Assembly: GCA_947254205.1 (NCBI GenBank)
Contig: CAMYCE010000041.1
Location: forward strand, 1 to 17,381
Direction: 5' to 3'
From: an uncultured Prevotellaceae bacterium
GTDB taxonomy: Bacteria > Bacteroidota > Bacteroidia > Bacteroidales > Muribaculaceae
DNA: 17,381 nucleotides
The notes beneath the pieces were generated by a model. That model did no database searches and was not told where the DNA came from. It was given only the letters and a program-made list of their open reading frames with translations. Both the position numbers and the translations under genes were made by a program. Below are positions 1 through 6,283 of this stretch, piece after piece. The first letter of the stretch is position 1. Each line of letters starts with the position of its first letter.

Positions 1-166
1 CTTTTTCGCTCCTTTTGTTTATTGCCAAAAGTTGCATTTCTTAATTGAACTTACGGATATATTTGTTATGTGAAATCACATTATGACTTCATTTTGAAAT
101 TGTAATTTGTGAATTATATAATTATTTTGAATTTTTATCCACCTTAAAACCAAACTTTAAAAAGTG
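1..166. other. A+T-rich intergenic left edge
   Basis: I see no gene here. The stretch is A+T-rich, as is usual for a Bacteroidota leader. A TATATTTG string at 58-65 matches the TAnnTTTG -7 box about 100 bases before the start of the next, broken, gene, but the -33 box is poor (GTTG at 31-34, spacer 23). The gene to the left lies outside the window. Confidence 0.4.
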
Positions 167-484
167 ATGAAAAAAACAATTTTATCAGCAGTTTTATTGG
201 CCGTGTGTGCTCTTGGAGCTTCGGCTACACCGAATATCCTTTCTTGAGTGGAGATGCAACCGAGATTCCATTCTCAATCTATGCCTACAGCTCCGATTTC
301 TATCGCAACAAGTGCCACATCTATCGCACCAACACGGGCGATAATCCCATGTTTAAAAGAGCGCATTGGCATCAAGGTGCACTACACGGTGAAAGACGTG
401 AAAAACTCGTCTAATATCGTTTATCTTACTCCACAATCGGCCATTAACAATGTGACTTGCGACCATTTATCGCCCATGCCATAG
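167..484 (+). pseudogene. Frameshifted small secreted protein remnant
   Basis: An ATG at 167 opens a clean signal peptide (MKKTILSAVLLAVCALGASA, probable cleavage after ASA), but that frame ends at TGA 245-247. A protein-like reading then continues in the +1-shifted frame from about 230 to 355 (EYPFLSGDATEIPFSIYAYS and onward). It returns to the first frame near the A4 run at 354-357 and reads IGIKVHYTVKDVKN up to TAG at 482-484. A one-base loss near 232 and a one-base gain in the A run would rebuild a secreted protein of roughly 105 residues. I do not recognise the family. The reconstruction is inference: two sequencing errors, a real decayed gene, or an unrelated short signal-peptide ORF are all possible. 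A terminator follows at 508. Confidence 0.35.
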
Positions 485-507
485 TGGGACAATAGCCTAA
501 AAACAAT

Positions 508-551
508 AGAGGGATTTGCGAGCGTGTGTGCTTGAATCCCTCTTTTTTTTT
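508..551 (+). terminator. Intrinsic terminator
   Basis: AGAGGGATT (508-516) pairs perfectly with AATCCCTCT (535-543) around an 18-nt loop, and an uninterrupted T run follows to 551. It would end transcription of the broken gene upstream and isolate the tRNA promoter that follows. Confidence 0.8.
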
Positions 552-584
552 AGATACCGATTGCACAGAAAATCGCTTTTTTAT

Positions 585-614
585 TTTGAGAGTAAAAAAA
601 AATCACTACCTTTG
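585..614 (+). promoter_or_regulatory. Bacteroidota-type promoter of tRNA-Tyr
   Basis: A -33 TTTG (585-588) and a -7 TACCTTTG (607-614, an exact TAnnTTTG) are separated by 18 nt, close to the 19-21 nt usual for the Bacteroidota primary sigma factor. The tRNA begins 18 bases after the -7 box, the expected distance for a short leader. Confidence 0.75.
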
Positions 615-632
615 TGCACTCATTTGGAGCAA

Positions 633-715
633 GGGTAGATTCCAGAGTGGCCAAATGGGGCAGACTGTAAATCTGCTGCTTTATAGCTTCGGTGGTTCGA
701 ATCCATCTCTACCCA
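633..715 (+). tRNA. tRNA-Tyr (GTA anticodon)
   Basis: Acceptor arms GGGTAGA (633-639) and TCTACCC (708-714) pair over 7 bp, with discriminator A at 715. The anticodon stem GCAGA/TCTGC encloses the loop CTGTAAA, giving anticodon GTA, which reads UAU and UAC as tyrosine. A long variable arm and a GGTTCGAATCC T-loop region give a class II tRNA of about 83 nt, the form expected for bacterial tRNA-Tyr. CCA is not encoded, so it must be added by CCA nucleotidyltransferase. The gene stands alone, with its own promoter upstream and a perfect terminator right behind it. Confidence 0.95.
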
Positions 716-716
716 C

Positions 717-750
717 AAAAAGAGACCTCAATTTCTTGAGGTCTCTTTTT
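717..750 (+). terminator. Strong terminator of tRNA-Tyr
   Basis: A perfect 15-bp inverted repeat (717-731 with 736-750) around a 4-nt loop TTTC ends in T5. Because the outer stem is A5/T5, it can act in both directions, so it could also stop minus-strand transcription coming from the ferritin gene. Confidence 0.9.
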
Positions 751-790
751 GATTACTTATCTTCTCGGTAAATATTTCTTTTGGACGTGT

Positions 791-834
791 AAATACCTGT
801 ATTTGAGTAATATAGAGACGATGAATGCATCGTC
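791..834 (-). other. Weak hairpins downstream of ferritin
   Basis: Two small inverted repeats lie 50-95 nt beyond the ferritin stop: GACGATG/CATCGTC (817-823 with 828-834, loop AATG) and AAATAC/GTATTT (791-796 with 799-804). Neither is followed by a T run on the minus strand, so I do not call them terminators. They may shape the 3' end of the ferritin transcript. Confidence 0.3.
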
Positions 835-883
835 GCCGTTTCATTATCCCAGTGTGCCTTGACCGAGAAAATTCGTTGAACTA

Positions 884-1366
884 TTACACTCGCTTGCCAT
901 ATTGCTCGTCGAGGTTGAAGATAGCTTTGTCGCCCATGCGCTTGATGCGGTCGACAATGCCACTGGCGTTGGCCTCTTCTTCAACTTGCTCGCGCACAAA
1001 TTGCCACAAGAAGTCTTGTGTGGCTTTATCGCCCTCGGCAAAGGCTTGATCGAGAAGTTGGTCGATGAGATGACTCACATGGCACTCGTGTTTATAGGCA
1101 TCTTCAAACACTTCGAGAGGAGTGGTCCATGTTTGTTTCACGGCCTCGATGCGATTCACAGTGGCTTCGCCACCGCGTTTGATGATATAGCTTGCCATTT
1201 GATAGGCATGATCCATTTCTTCGGTCGATTGTTTTTTCATCCAAGTAGAGAAGCCGCTAAATCCTTCTTTCTCGAGATAGAACGACATGGAGAGATACAA
1301 GTTGGCTGAGTAGAGTTCGGCTACGATTTGCCCGTTAAGGGCTTTTTGTAATGAGTCTGAAATCAT
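884..1366 (-). CDS. ftnA: Non-haem ferritin (FtnA-type)
   Basis: This 160-residue protein is the usual length for a bacterial non-haem ferritin, which oxidises Fe(II) at a dinuclear centre and stores it as a ferric mineral inside a 24-subunit cytoplasmic cage. The ferroxidase residues are all visible: E17, Y24 (in ELYSANLY), E50 and H53 (in STEEMDH), E94 (in KHECH), and Q127 and E130 (in REQVEEE). There is no haem-ligand methionine arrangement typical of bacterioferritin, so FtnA is preferred. The start is ATG at 1366, with an A-rich leader and no Shine-Dalgarno motif. It lies 44 bases downstream of the glycosyltransferase on the same strand with no terminator between, so read-through is possible. 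I see no clear promoter of its own in that gap. Confidence 0.95.
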   Translation of the reverse strand: MISDSLQKALNGQIVAELYSANLYLSMSFYLEKEGFSGFSTWMKKQSTEEMDHAYQMASYIIKRGGEATVNRIEAVKQTWTTPLEVFEDAYKHECHVSHLIDQLLDQAFAEGDKATQDFLWQFVREQVEEEANASGIVDRIKRMGDKAIFNLDEQYGKRV

Positions 1367-1410
1367 AATGGTTATTTTTTTGAAATCGTTGATGATGTGT
1401 TATCTATTGT

Positions 1411-2508
1411 TTAAAACAGGCTGGCATAGAGTGCCGTCATTTGCTCATAGAAAGCATCATAGTTGAGGCGACTGTTGAAGTCTATTTTGGCCTGCTCGCC
1501 CAATTGGTTGCGCAAGGCTGGGTCGTCGATGAGCCTTTTGATGGCGGCTGCCAGCACATGAGGGTTGCTGGGGTTGATGAGCACAGCGTTTCGGCCATCT
1601 TCGAGATACTCTTCTTGCGCGCCGTTGTTGCTGGCGATGTGGGCTTTGCCTTGCATCATGTATTCAAGATTGGATAGCCCCAGTGCTTCGGGCACCGTGC
1701 TGGGCAACACACCCAAGTCGCATTGGGCAATGTAGGCTTGCACATTGGGGTTGTAGCCCAAAAAGCTCACGTTGCGCACAAGTTGGTTGGCAACAATAAA
1801 AGCCTTGAGTTGCGACACATATTTTGAGAAACCCTCGCCAATGAGCACAAGCTTGAAAGTGCTGTGATCGAGTTGAGAGACCGCTTTAAGTAGCGTGTCG
1901 ACACCTTTTTCTTGCGAGAGCCTGCCATGAAACATGATGAGAGCTTGCTCGGGGCTCATTTCCAGTTTTTGACGCAGGGAGGGTGTGCCAGCTTGGCCAT
2001 GAGGCTCAGGAAGCACACTGTCGAGAATGATGACTGCTTTGCTCTTGTCGAAGCCCTTGAAGCGTGGCACAAACTCGTTGTAGGCTCGTTGCGAGACAAA
2101 CACGAGCCGGTCGAGCTCGCGATACACCTTGCGCGAGATGTAGTTGAGCCGTGGGCGCGTGAGGCCGTGCAGGGTGAGCACAATTTTGGTGTCGGGGTTC
2201 TCGGCTATGTGCTTGGCAAGAATGGCATTGACAGCATCTTGAAATGAGTGTACATGAATGATGTTTTTGCCTTTCTTGATGAGCCTTGCAAAGCGCACGG
2301 GGCTGTCAAAGTCGGCCATGCCCTTGAGGGGAAGCATGGAGATGGGAATTTCGAGCTGGCGAAACTTTTGATACACAGTATCCGATGGCTTGCACACGAC
2401 CTCTACATAGAAATTATTATCATCTTTGAGTCGTGATGCCAAGTCGTGGGCATATTGCTCGGGGCCACTCCAAATTTTGTTGGACACAATGTGAAATACG
2501 TTAATCAT
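1411..2508 (-). CDS. GT4-family glycosyltransferase
   Basis: This is a 365-residue retaining glycosyltransferase of the GT-B fold (family 4), which transfers a sugar from a nucleotide-sugar donor to an unknown acceptor, probably a cell-surface glycan. The N-terminal half has Rossmann-like strands and the run IIHVHSF and LTLHG (about 83-114). The C-terminal donor-binding half shows the glycine/lysine motif GRLSQEKG (195-202), LVLIGEG (220-226) and the E-x7-E motif E274 to E282 in PEALGLSNLE. The frame extends upstream to a TTG at 2556, but the ATG at 2508 is chosen because MINVFHIVSN starts directly at the first beta strand. No membrane segment is seen, so it is probably a peripheral cytoplasmic enzyme. 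It stands alone rather than in a capsule or lipopolysaccharide cluster, so the acceptor cannot be inferred. Confidence 0.88.
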   Translation of the reverse strand: MINVFHIVSNKIWSGPEQYAHDLASRLKDDNNFYVEVVCKPSDTVYQKFRQLEIPISMLPLKGMADFDSPVRFARLIKKGKNIIHVHSFQDAVNAILAKHIAENPDTKIVLTLHGLTRPRLNYISRKVYRELDRLVFVSQRAYNEFVPRFKGFDKSKAVIILDSVLPEPHGQAGTPSLRQKLEMSPEQALIMFHGRLSQEKGVDTLLKAVSQLDHSTFKLVLIGEGFSKYVSQLKAFIVANQLVRNVSFLGYNPNVQAYIAQCDLGVLPSTVPEALGLSNLEYMMQGKAHIASNNGAQEEYLEDGRNAVLINPSNPHVLAAAIKRLIDDPALRNQLGEQAKIDFNSRLNYDAFYEQMTALYASLF

Positions 2509-2600
2509 TTCGCCTAATTTTGAAAAAATTGTTTTTCTGATAGGCGAAGTTAGCAATTTTTTCTTGAATATTGGACTTTTTGCTGGCTAAAAAGTGGTTG

Positions 2601-2948
2601 CTACCTCAAAAATGTGTTGTTCAACATGGCATACACGTTGCCAATTTCGGCGATGGGAGTGGCTACTGCCGACAAAACCTCGTGAGAGAACCACCATTTT
2701 TTGATTTCGCTCAATGCAATTTCTTGAGGCATACCACTTTGTGGACTGTTTTGGTAATCAATGTGCATGGCGCCTTGTCCAAAGGTGATTTTGTGAATAT
2801 CGGCAACGGGAATTGATGTTTTGACTCCCATGTGTCGCTCCACAATCATTTGAAGGGGGACCATCTTCACCACTCATGGCAGGCGTGCACAATGCGACAC
2901 CAGCCATCATCAGGGCAAAGGGGAAAAGTCTTCGTTTTTCCTTTTGAT
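2601..2948 (-). pseudogene. Frameshifted small exported protein, Bacteroidales type
   Basis: On the minus strand a signal-peptide-like stretch (RRLFPFALMMAGVALCTPAMSGEDG, covered by about 2931-2860) runs out of frame at a C5 tract (plus-strand G5, 2855-2859). Past that tract another frame continues as IPVADIHKITFGQGAMHID and QEIALSEIKKWWFS to TAG at 2601-2603. Removing one C joins both parts. The pattern 'DIxKITF-xxG-xMxI ... LSxIxKxxF' recurs in small exported proteins of Bacteroidales. No ATG opens the signal-peptide frame. The expected start at 2948-2946 reads ATC and is also out of phase, so decay beyond a single shift is likely. An unshifted reading starting at GTG 2873 would give a 90-residue protein without a signal peptide, which I think is less likely. 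Function is unknown. Confidence 0.45.
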
Positions 2949-3041
2949 TGTAAATTAAAAATATAAAATTAAGTTGTTGGCGTATAGGATTGCTACAAAT
3001 GAATAATTTTATTTGTCAATAAAAATCTCAATAATTTGAAT
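2949..3041. other. Intergenic, A+T-rich
   Basis: I see no gene here. It separates the remnant at 2601-2948 from the repeat at 3050 and is dominated by A/T runs. Confidence 0.4.
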
Positions 3042-3085
3042 AAAAAATAGGCAGGAAAGAAGGGGGGCTCCCTGTCTTTCCTGCC
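3042..3085 (-). terminator. Terminator in repeat copy 1
   Basis: Read on the minus strand, the 36-nt hairpin of repeat copy 1 (11-bp outer stem) is followed by TATTTTTTA (T6, 3047-3042). It lies about 85 nt beyond the stop of the DUF1016 gene and would end its transcript. Confidence 0.75.
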
Positions 3086-3098
3086 TTGTGAGGTTGCA
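3050..3098. repeat. 49-bp direct repeat, copy 1
   Basis: This copy matches 4352-4400 at 48 of 49 positions, the only difference being T versus A at repeat position 20. It contains an 11-bp perfect inverted repeat, GGCAGGAAAGA/TCTTTCCTGCC, with a G/C-rich inner part, followed by the tail TTGTGAGGTTGCA. The flanking sequences outside the 49 bp are not alike, so the duplication has sharp edges. The pair brackets the DUF1016 gene as direct repeats in a 1302-bp unit. Confidence 0.9.
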
Positions 3099-3181
3099 CT
3101 TGAATTGATTGGTTATTCTTAATGATTAAGCCACCGGTATGCAATGTGAAATATTAGTTGAAAGGCTTGTATTAAAAATAA

Positions 3182-4228
3182 TCATTTAATGTCATGACTA
3201 TCTGTTTTAGGTTTGTGCTGATGTAGATCAAGAAAATACTGTTTTTGTTGTTCTATTTCATGTTGCAACTCCGCCTCGGTTGGTAAATAAGCCATGTACT
3301 TTGATGCAAAAAGATGCTCGTTGTCATTGAGCACAGAATATCGAGCTATGGTATTGTCGGTTTCGGTGCAAAGTAAGACACCAATGGTGGGGTTGTCATC
3401 TTGATTTTTAATGAGGTCATCATACATTCTCACATACATATCCAGTTGACCGATGTCTTGATGAGTAATGGCGTGTGTCTTCAGTTCAAATAGCACAAAA
3501 CTTTTTAATCGATAGTTGTAGAATACCAAATCAATATAGAAATCACTTGTTTCTGTGCTGATGTGTTTTTGTCGTTCAACAAATGCAAAGCCCTTGCCCA
3601 GTTCCATGATAAAGTCCTTTAGGTTATCTATGAGAGCTTGTTCTAAGTCGTTTTCATCATAGTGTGTATTTTTCTTGAAACCAAGGAATTCTGCCACCAT
3701 AGGATTTTTAATATATTCCAAGGGATCGGGTTGTGTTATCTGTGGAGAAGGAATGTTTAAGTTGTCTCTTTGAGCTGCCATCATTCTTCCGTAATATTGT
3801 GTAGAAATATTGCGATCGAGTGTGCGAATACTCCACATTTGCTCTGATGCTTCTTGAGTGTACCATACTCTGGCTTTAGGATCTGCTACCGACATTATTC
3901 TTTTAAAATGTGACCAGCTAAGATTTGGCACACGCGTGTGCCAAATCTCTAAATCTTTGAAATTTAGATAGAATTGTCTGTACCTTCGCAAATCACGTTC
4001 CGAGAATCCTGCTCCAAATTCTTGGCTAAGAATCGAAGAAATAGAGGCTATGAGACGACTCCCATACCGGGCGTGATTTTCTCCTCCTTGTTCTTCTTCA
4101 ACAATACGTTTGCCAATGTTCCAATAGGTTTGTACCGCTAATTTATTGACAGCACGATAAGCCGATTGTCGTCCTTCGGCGACGATGTTTCGTAGATCTT
4201 CGATTATGTTTCTTTTTGCCAGTGTCAT
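3182..4228 (-). CDS. DUF1016 / PDDEXK nuclease-family protein (YhcG-like)
   Basis: This 348-residue protein matches the YhcG family in length and layout. An N-terminal DUF1016 region (about 10-165) holds the conserved run YWNIGKRIVEEEQ, YGSRLI and FSERDLRRYRQFY. A C-terminal PDDEXK nuclease-like domain (about 170-320) shows D233 in FYIDLVFYN, E248-x-K250 in FELKT, and QLDMY at 261-265, the expected catalytic D...ExK pattern. The cellular role of the family is not settled. Members are often found in variable regions and near restriction-modification genes, but none is present here. Two 60-base stretches of the gene counted by hand were 40% and 27% G+C, against 55% in the neighbouring SPFH gene. 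With the flanking direct repeats, this suggests acquisition by transfer. It is intact, with an ATG start and its own promoter. Confidence 0.9.
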   Translation of the reverse strand: MTLAKRNIIEDLRNIVAEGRQSAYRAVNKLAVQTYWNIGKRIVEEEQGGENHARYGSRLIASISSILSQEFGAGFSERDLRRYRQFYLNFKDLEIWHTRVPNLSWSHFKRIMSVADPKARVWYTQEASEQMWSIRTLDRNISTQYYGRMMAAQRDNLNIPSPQITQPDPLEYIKNPMVAEFLGFKKNTHYDENDLEQALIDNLKDFIMELGKGFAFVERQKHISTETSDFYIDLVFYNYRLKSFVLFELKTHAITHQDIGQLDMYVRMYDDLIKNQDDNPTIGVLLCTETDNTIARYSVLNDNEHLFASKYMAYLPTEAELQHEIEQQKQYFLDLHQHKPKTDSHDIK

Positions 4229-4258
4229 TGTTGTAGCATCTTTTCAATTTTATATTCA

Positions 4259-4287
4259 CAAAGATAATGACTTGTATTGACTATAAA
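4259..4287 (-). promoter_or_regulatory. Promoter of the DUF1016 gene
   Basis: On the minus strand, TATCTTTG (4266-4259) is an exact TAnnTTTG -7 box about 30 nt before the ATG. A weak -33 TTTA (4287-4284) lies 17 nt upstream, slightly short of the usual spacing. The gene therefore appears to be transcribed on its own rather than from the NfeD-slipin operon. Confidence 0.6.
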
Positions 4288-4346
4288 GAATAAACGATGT
4301 TTTAACTCTTAATTTGGCATTTATCTGGACTGATATAATTGTCATG

Positions 4347-4387
4347 AAAACGGCAGGAAAGAAGGGGGGCACCCTGTCTTTCCTGCC
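4347..4387 (-). terminator. Terminator of the NfeD-slipin operon
   Basis: The minus-strand hairpin GGCAGGAAAGA...TCTTTCCTGCC is followed by G and T4 (4350-4347). It lies about 35 nt past the slipin stop codon. Its T run is weaker than that of the other copy. Confidence 0.6.
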
Positions 4388-4400
4388 TTGTGAGGTTGCA
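4352..4400. repeat. 49-bp direct repeat, copy 2
   Basis: This is the second copy of the repeat at 3050-3098 (48/49 identical, same orientation). It sits just beyond the stop of the slipin gene and just upstream of the DUF1016 promoter region. It is probably the original terminator of the NfeD-slipin operon, with the other copy being the duplicate, though the direction of duplication cannot be read from this window alone. Confidence 0.9.
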
Positions 4401-4419
4401 TGTGTGTGTGGGGGGGGGG
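4401..4419. repeat. (TG)5 and G10 simple-sequence tract
   Basis: Five TG units (4401-4410) run into ten consecutive G (4410-4419), ending three bases before the slipin stop codon complement. Such tracts are prone to slipped-strand length change. Here the tract lies in the 3' untranslated part of the slipin transcript, between its stop codon and the terminator hairpin, so it does not switch a reading frame. Confidence 0.85.
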
Positions 4420-4422
4420 AGA

Positions 4423-5376
4423 TTAACTCTCTTTGAAGAGGTCTTTGATGCCACCTATCGAGCCCATGAAGTTGCTTGCCTCATAGGGCAGATACACGGT
4501 TTTGGTCTTGTCGCCAGTTGCCACATCTTGCATCATGGCAATGTATTTTTGGGCGATGAGATAGTTGGCAGGATTAGTGTCCTTGCCCACGGCCTGAGTG
4601 ATGCGGTCGATGGCTTGGGCCTCGGCTTCGGCCTTGCGTATGCGAGCTTGAGCTTCACCTTCGGCACGCAAAATTTCGGTCTGCTTGTCGGCCTCGGCTT
4701 GGTTGATGCGAGCCGTTTTTTGTCCCTCCGATTGCAAGATGGCAGCGGCTTTTTGTCCCTCGCTGGTGAGAATGGTGGCACGCTTGTTGCGCTCGGCCTG
4801 CATTTGCTTCTCCATGGCTTGGAGCACGCTTTGAGGTGGGGTGATGTCTTGCAGCTCCACGCGGTTCACCTTAATGCCCCACTTGTTAGTAGCATCATCG
4901 AGCACGGCGCGCAACTTGGTGTTGATGGTGTCGCGCGAGGTGAGAGTTTCGTCGAGTTCGAGTTCGCCAATAATGTTGCGCAAGGTGGTTTGAGTGAGCT
5001 TTTCGATAGCATTGGGCAGGTTGTTGATTTCATACACTGCCTTGAAAGGGTCTACGATTTGAAAATAGAGCAGTGCATTGATTTGGGTCTGCACGTTGTC
5101 TTTGGTAATCACATTTTGCTTGTCGAAGTCATACACCTGCTCGCGCAAGTCGATGGTGCTGGTGTAGAAGTAGCGACCGGCGGCATAGCCCACAATGCTC
5201 TTGGGGCGGTCGATAAAGGGGATAATCACGTTGATGCCGGGGCGCAGTGTGGCATAGTATTTTCCCAGTCGTTCAACGATTTTGGTTTCGCTTTGTGGAA
5301 TAATAACAAGGCTCATTTTGACCATGATCAGGCCCAGCACAACGAGTGCACCAACGATGTAGAGTGTAATGTCCAT
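4423..5376 (-). CDS. SPFH/band 7 membrane protein (slipin)
   Basis: This 317-residue protein belongs to the stomatin/prohibitin (SPFH) superfamily, membrane-anchored scaffolds that form large oligomeric assemblies. One N-terminal hydrophobic segment (about 4-27) is followed directly by the SPFH domain (IIPQSETKIVERLGKY at about 25-40, LRPGINVIIPFIDR at 44-57, LELDETLTSRDTIN at 139-152, GIKVNRVELQDITPP at 167-181). A long charged helix rich in A, E, K and Q (about 182-262) is the usual oligomerising coiled coil, with a short variable tail. It is 36 bases downstream of an NfeD-like gene, the standard slipin-NfeD pairing, so it probably organises a membrane microdomain with that partner. The start is ATG at 5376. 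HflK/HflC are less likely because only one SPFH gene is present and the partner is NfeD. Confidence 0.92.
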   Translation of the reverse strand: MDITLYIVGALVVLGLIMVKMSLVIIPQSETKIVERLGKYYATLRPGINVIIPFIDRPKSIVGYAAGRYFYTSTIDLREQVYDFDKQNVITKDNVQTQINALLYFQIVDPFKAVYEINNLPNAIEKLTQTTLRNIIGELELDETLTSRDTINTKLRAVLDDATNKWGIKVNRVELQDITPPQSVLQAMEKQMQAERNKRATILTSEGQKAAAILQSEGQKTARINQAEADKQTEILRAEGEAQARIRKAEAEAQAIDRITQAVGKDTNPANYLIAQKYIAMMQDVATGDKTKTVYLPYEASNFMGSIGGIKDLFKES

Positions 5377-5412
5377 GATTGATTATTTAAAAGTTGATAA
5401 TTGTAGTTTTTT

Positions 5413-5862
5413 TTAGATTTTTTCGACACTGATGATGATGCTTTCACGTCCCACCACCTTTACTCGGCTTCCGGCTTCTATAGCCTCGTGGTTGCTTGCC
5501 ACGGCTTTCCAGCTATCGCCGTCGATTTTCACACGGCCATGTCCGTGCTGCTCGATAGCATCGGTCACAATGCCTTCGCGCCCCATGAGGGCATCGGCAT
5601 TGCTGGGGTGACTTTGGTCGTTGCGGTGCAAGTATTTCAAGGCAAAGGGGCGCACAAAGAGCAAGCACAAAGCCGAGCAGGCAACCCAAACGATGACTTG
5701 CACATGAAAGCTCAAGCCACAACCTGCAACGATTGCTGCTGCTATTGCTCCCAGCGAGAAGCACATGATAAAGAAGTCGCCCGATGTGAGTTCGAGAATG
5801 AGGCACACGATGCACACCAGTGCCCACAGTTGCCAAAGATTGGCGCTAAAGTAGTCGATCAT
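5413..5862 (-). CDS. NfeD-like short membrane protein
   Basis: This 149-residue protein has three hydrophobic segments (about 8-26, 29-50 and 52-71), followed by a soluble C-terminal domain (about 85-149, from ALMGREGIVTDAI to KVVGRESIIISVEKI) that fits the OB-fold of the NfeD family. It lacks the N-terminal ClpP-class serine protease domain of long NfeD1a proteins, so it is the short NfeD1b type. It is the first gene of a two-gene operon with the slipin, with which such proteins are thought to interact at the membrane. The start is ATG at 5862. A possible -7 box (TAACTTTA on the minus strand, 5899-5892) lies 30 nt upstream. Confidence 0.88.
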   Translation of the reverse strand: MIDYFSANLWQLWALVCIVCLILELTSGDFFIMCFSLGAIAAAIVAGCGLSFHVQVIVWVACSALCLLFVRPFALKYLHRNDQSHPSNADALMGREGIVTDAIEQHGHGRVKIDGDSWKAVASNHEAIEAGSRVKVVGRESIIISVEKI

Positions 5863-5891
5863 AATTGTGAGTGTTTTTTTTGAAGTTGGAG

Positions 5892-5899
5892 TAAAGTTA
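5892..5899 (-). promoter_or_regulatory. Possible -7 box of the NfeD-slipin operon
   Basis: TAACTTTA on the minus strand matches seven of eight TAnnTTTG positions, 30 nt before the NfeD ATG. I found no convincing -33 box, so this is tentative. Confidence 0.35.
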
Positions 5900-5941
5900 A
5901 TTAATATTTCTCATTATTCTTGCTTTTGTGCAATATTTTTG

Positions 5942-6124
5942 CTAAGCACCATTTTTTGTGCGATGCAGTTGCGCGAGTGCATCTTTTTTCATCTCGTAGG
6001 GTGCCCTATTACCATTCTGCAATTTTCGTGCCACAAGTTGATTGATTGATGTGCCTTTTTGAGGCTTCAAGGGTTTGAAATTGCTTGGTAGTTGCTTGAG
6101 TGCAGCTGAATTTGCAATTCTCAT
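5942..6124 (-). CDS. Possible small basic protein
   Basis: A 60-codon frame opens with ATG at 6124 and ends with TAG at 5942. The product is basic and hydrophilic (for example NFKPLKPQKGTSINQLVARK) with no signal peptide or membrane segment, and I do not recognise it. It fills an otherwise empty 420-base gap between divergent operons, and its codons resemble those of neighbouring genes. A TAGATTTT string (minus strand, about 6140-6133) sits close upstream but lies very near the start codon. No overlapping gene explains the frame, which favours it modestly over chance. No function is proposed. Confidence 0.35.
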   Translation of the reverse strand: MRIANSAALKQLPSNFKPLKPQKGTSINQLVARKLQNGNRAPYEMKKDALAQLHRTKNGA

Positions 6125-6232
6125 GGTCTTAAAAAATCTATAAATGTCGATATTTCAGCCTATAAGCTCTATTTTATGCCCCCTGTGTTCTTTGCCTCAA
6201 AAAATGCGTAAATTGGCAAAAAATATTTTCTT
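6125..6232. other. Intergenic between divergent genes
   Basis: This A+T-rich stretch separates the possible small minus-strand gene from the ybeY promoter. I see no gene, repeat or clear hairpin in it. Confidence 0.4.
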
Positions 6233-6265
6233 GTTGGTTTTTGTCAAATTAATGAGCTATCTTTG
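6233..6265 (+). promoter_or_regulatory. Promoter of ybeY-mnmG
   Basis: An exact TAnnTTTG box (TATCTTTG, 6258-6265) lies 18 nt before the ybeY ATG. A -33-like GTTG (6233-6236) has a 21-nt spacer. A full TTTG at 6240-6243 is too close (14 nt). The short leader suggests transcription starts about a dozen bases before ybeY. Confidence 0.65.
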
Positions 6266-6283
6266 TATCTGCAAAAATAGGCT

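Noticed and set aside
633..750. tRNA-Tyr as an integration site for a mobile element
   Set aside because: I found no repeated tRNA 3' end and no integrase nearby. The A5/T5 repeat behind it is a terminator.
526..771. An 81-codon plus-strand frame
   Set aside because: It runs through a terminator, the tRNA-Tyr gene and the next terminator, so it is not a protein gene.
3050..4400. Insertion sequence with terminal repeats
   Set aside because: The flanking repeats are direct rather than inverted, and the enclosed gene is DUF1016/PDDEXK rather than a transposase.
4401..4419. G10 tract as a phase-variation switch of an ORF or promoter
   Set aside because: It lies outside coding sequence and is not between -33 and -7 boxes. 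It can only affect the slipin 3' UTR.
4390..5382. A 330-codon open frame on the plus strand
   Set aside because: It lies exactly antisense to the slipin gene and its product has no domain pattern. The frame is open because of the codon bias of the real gene.
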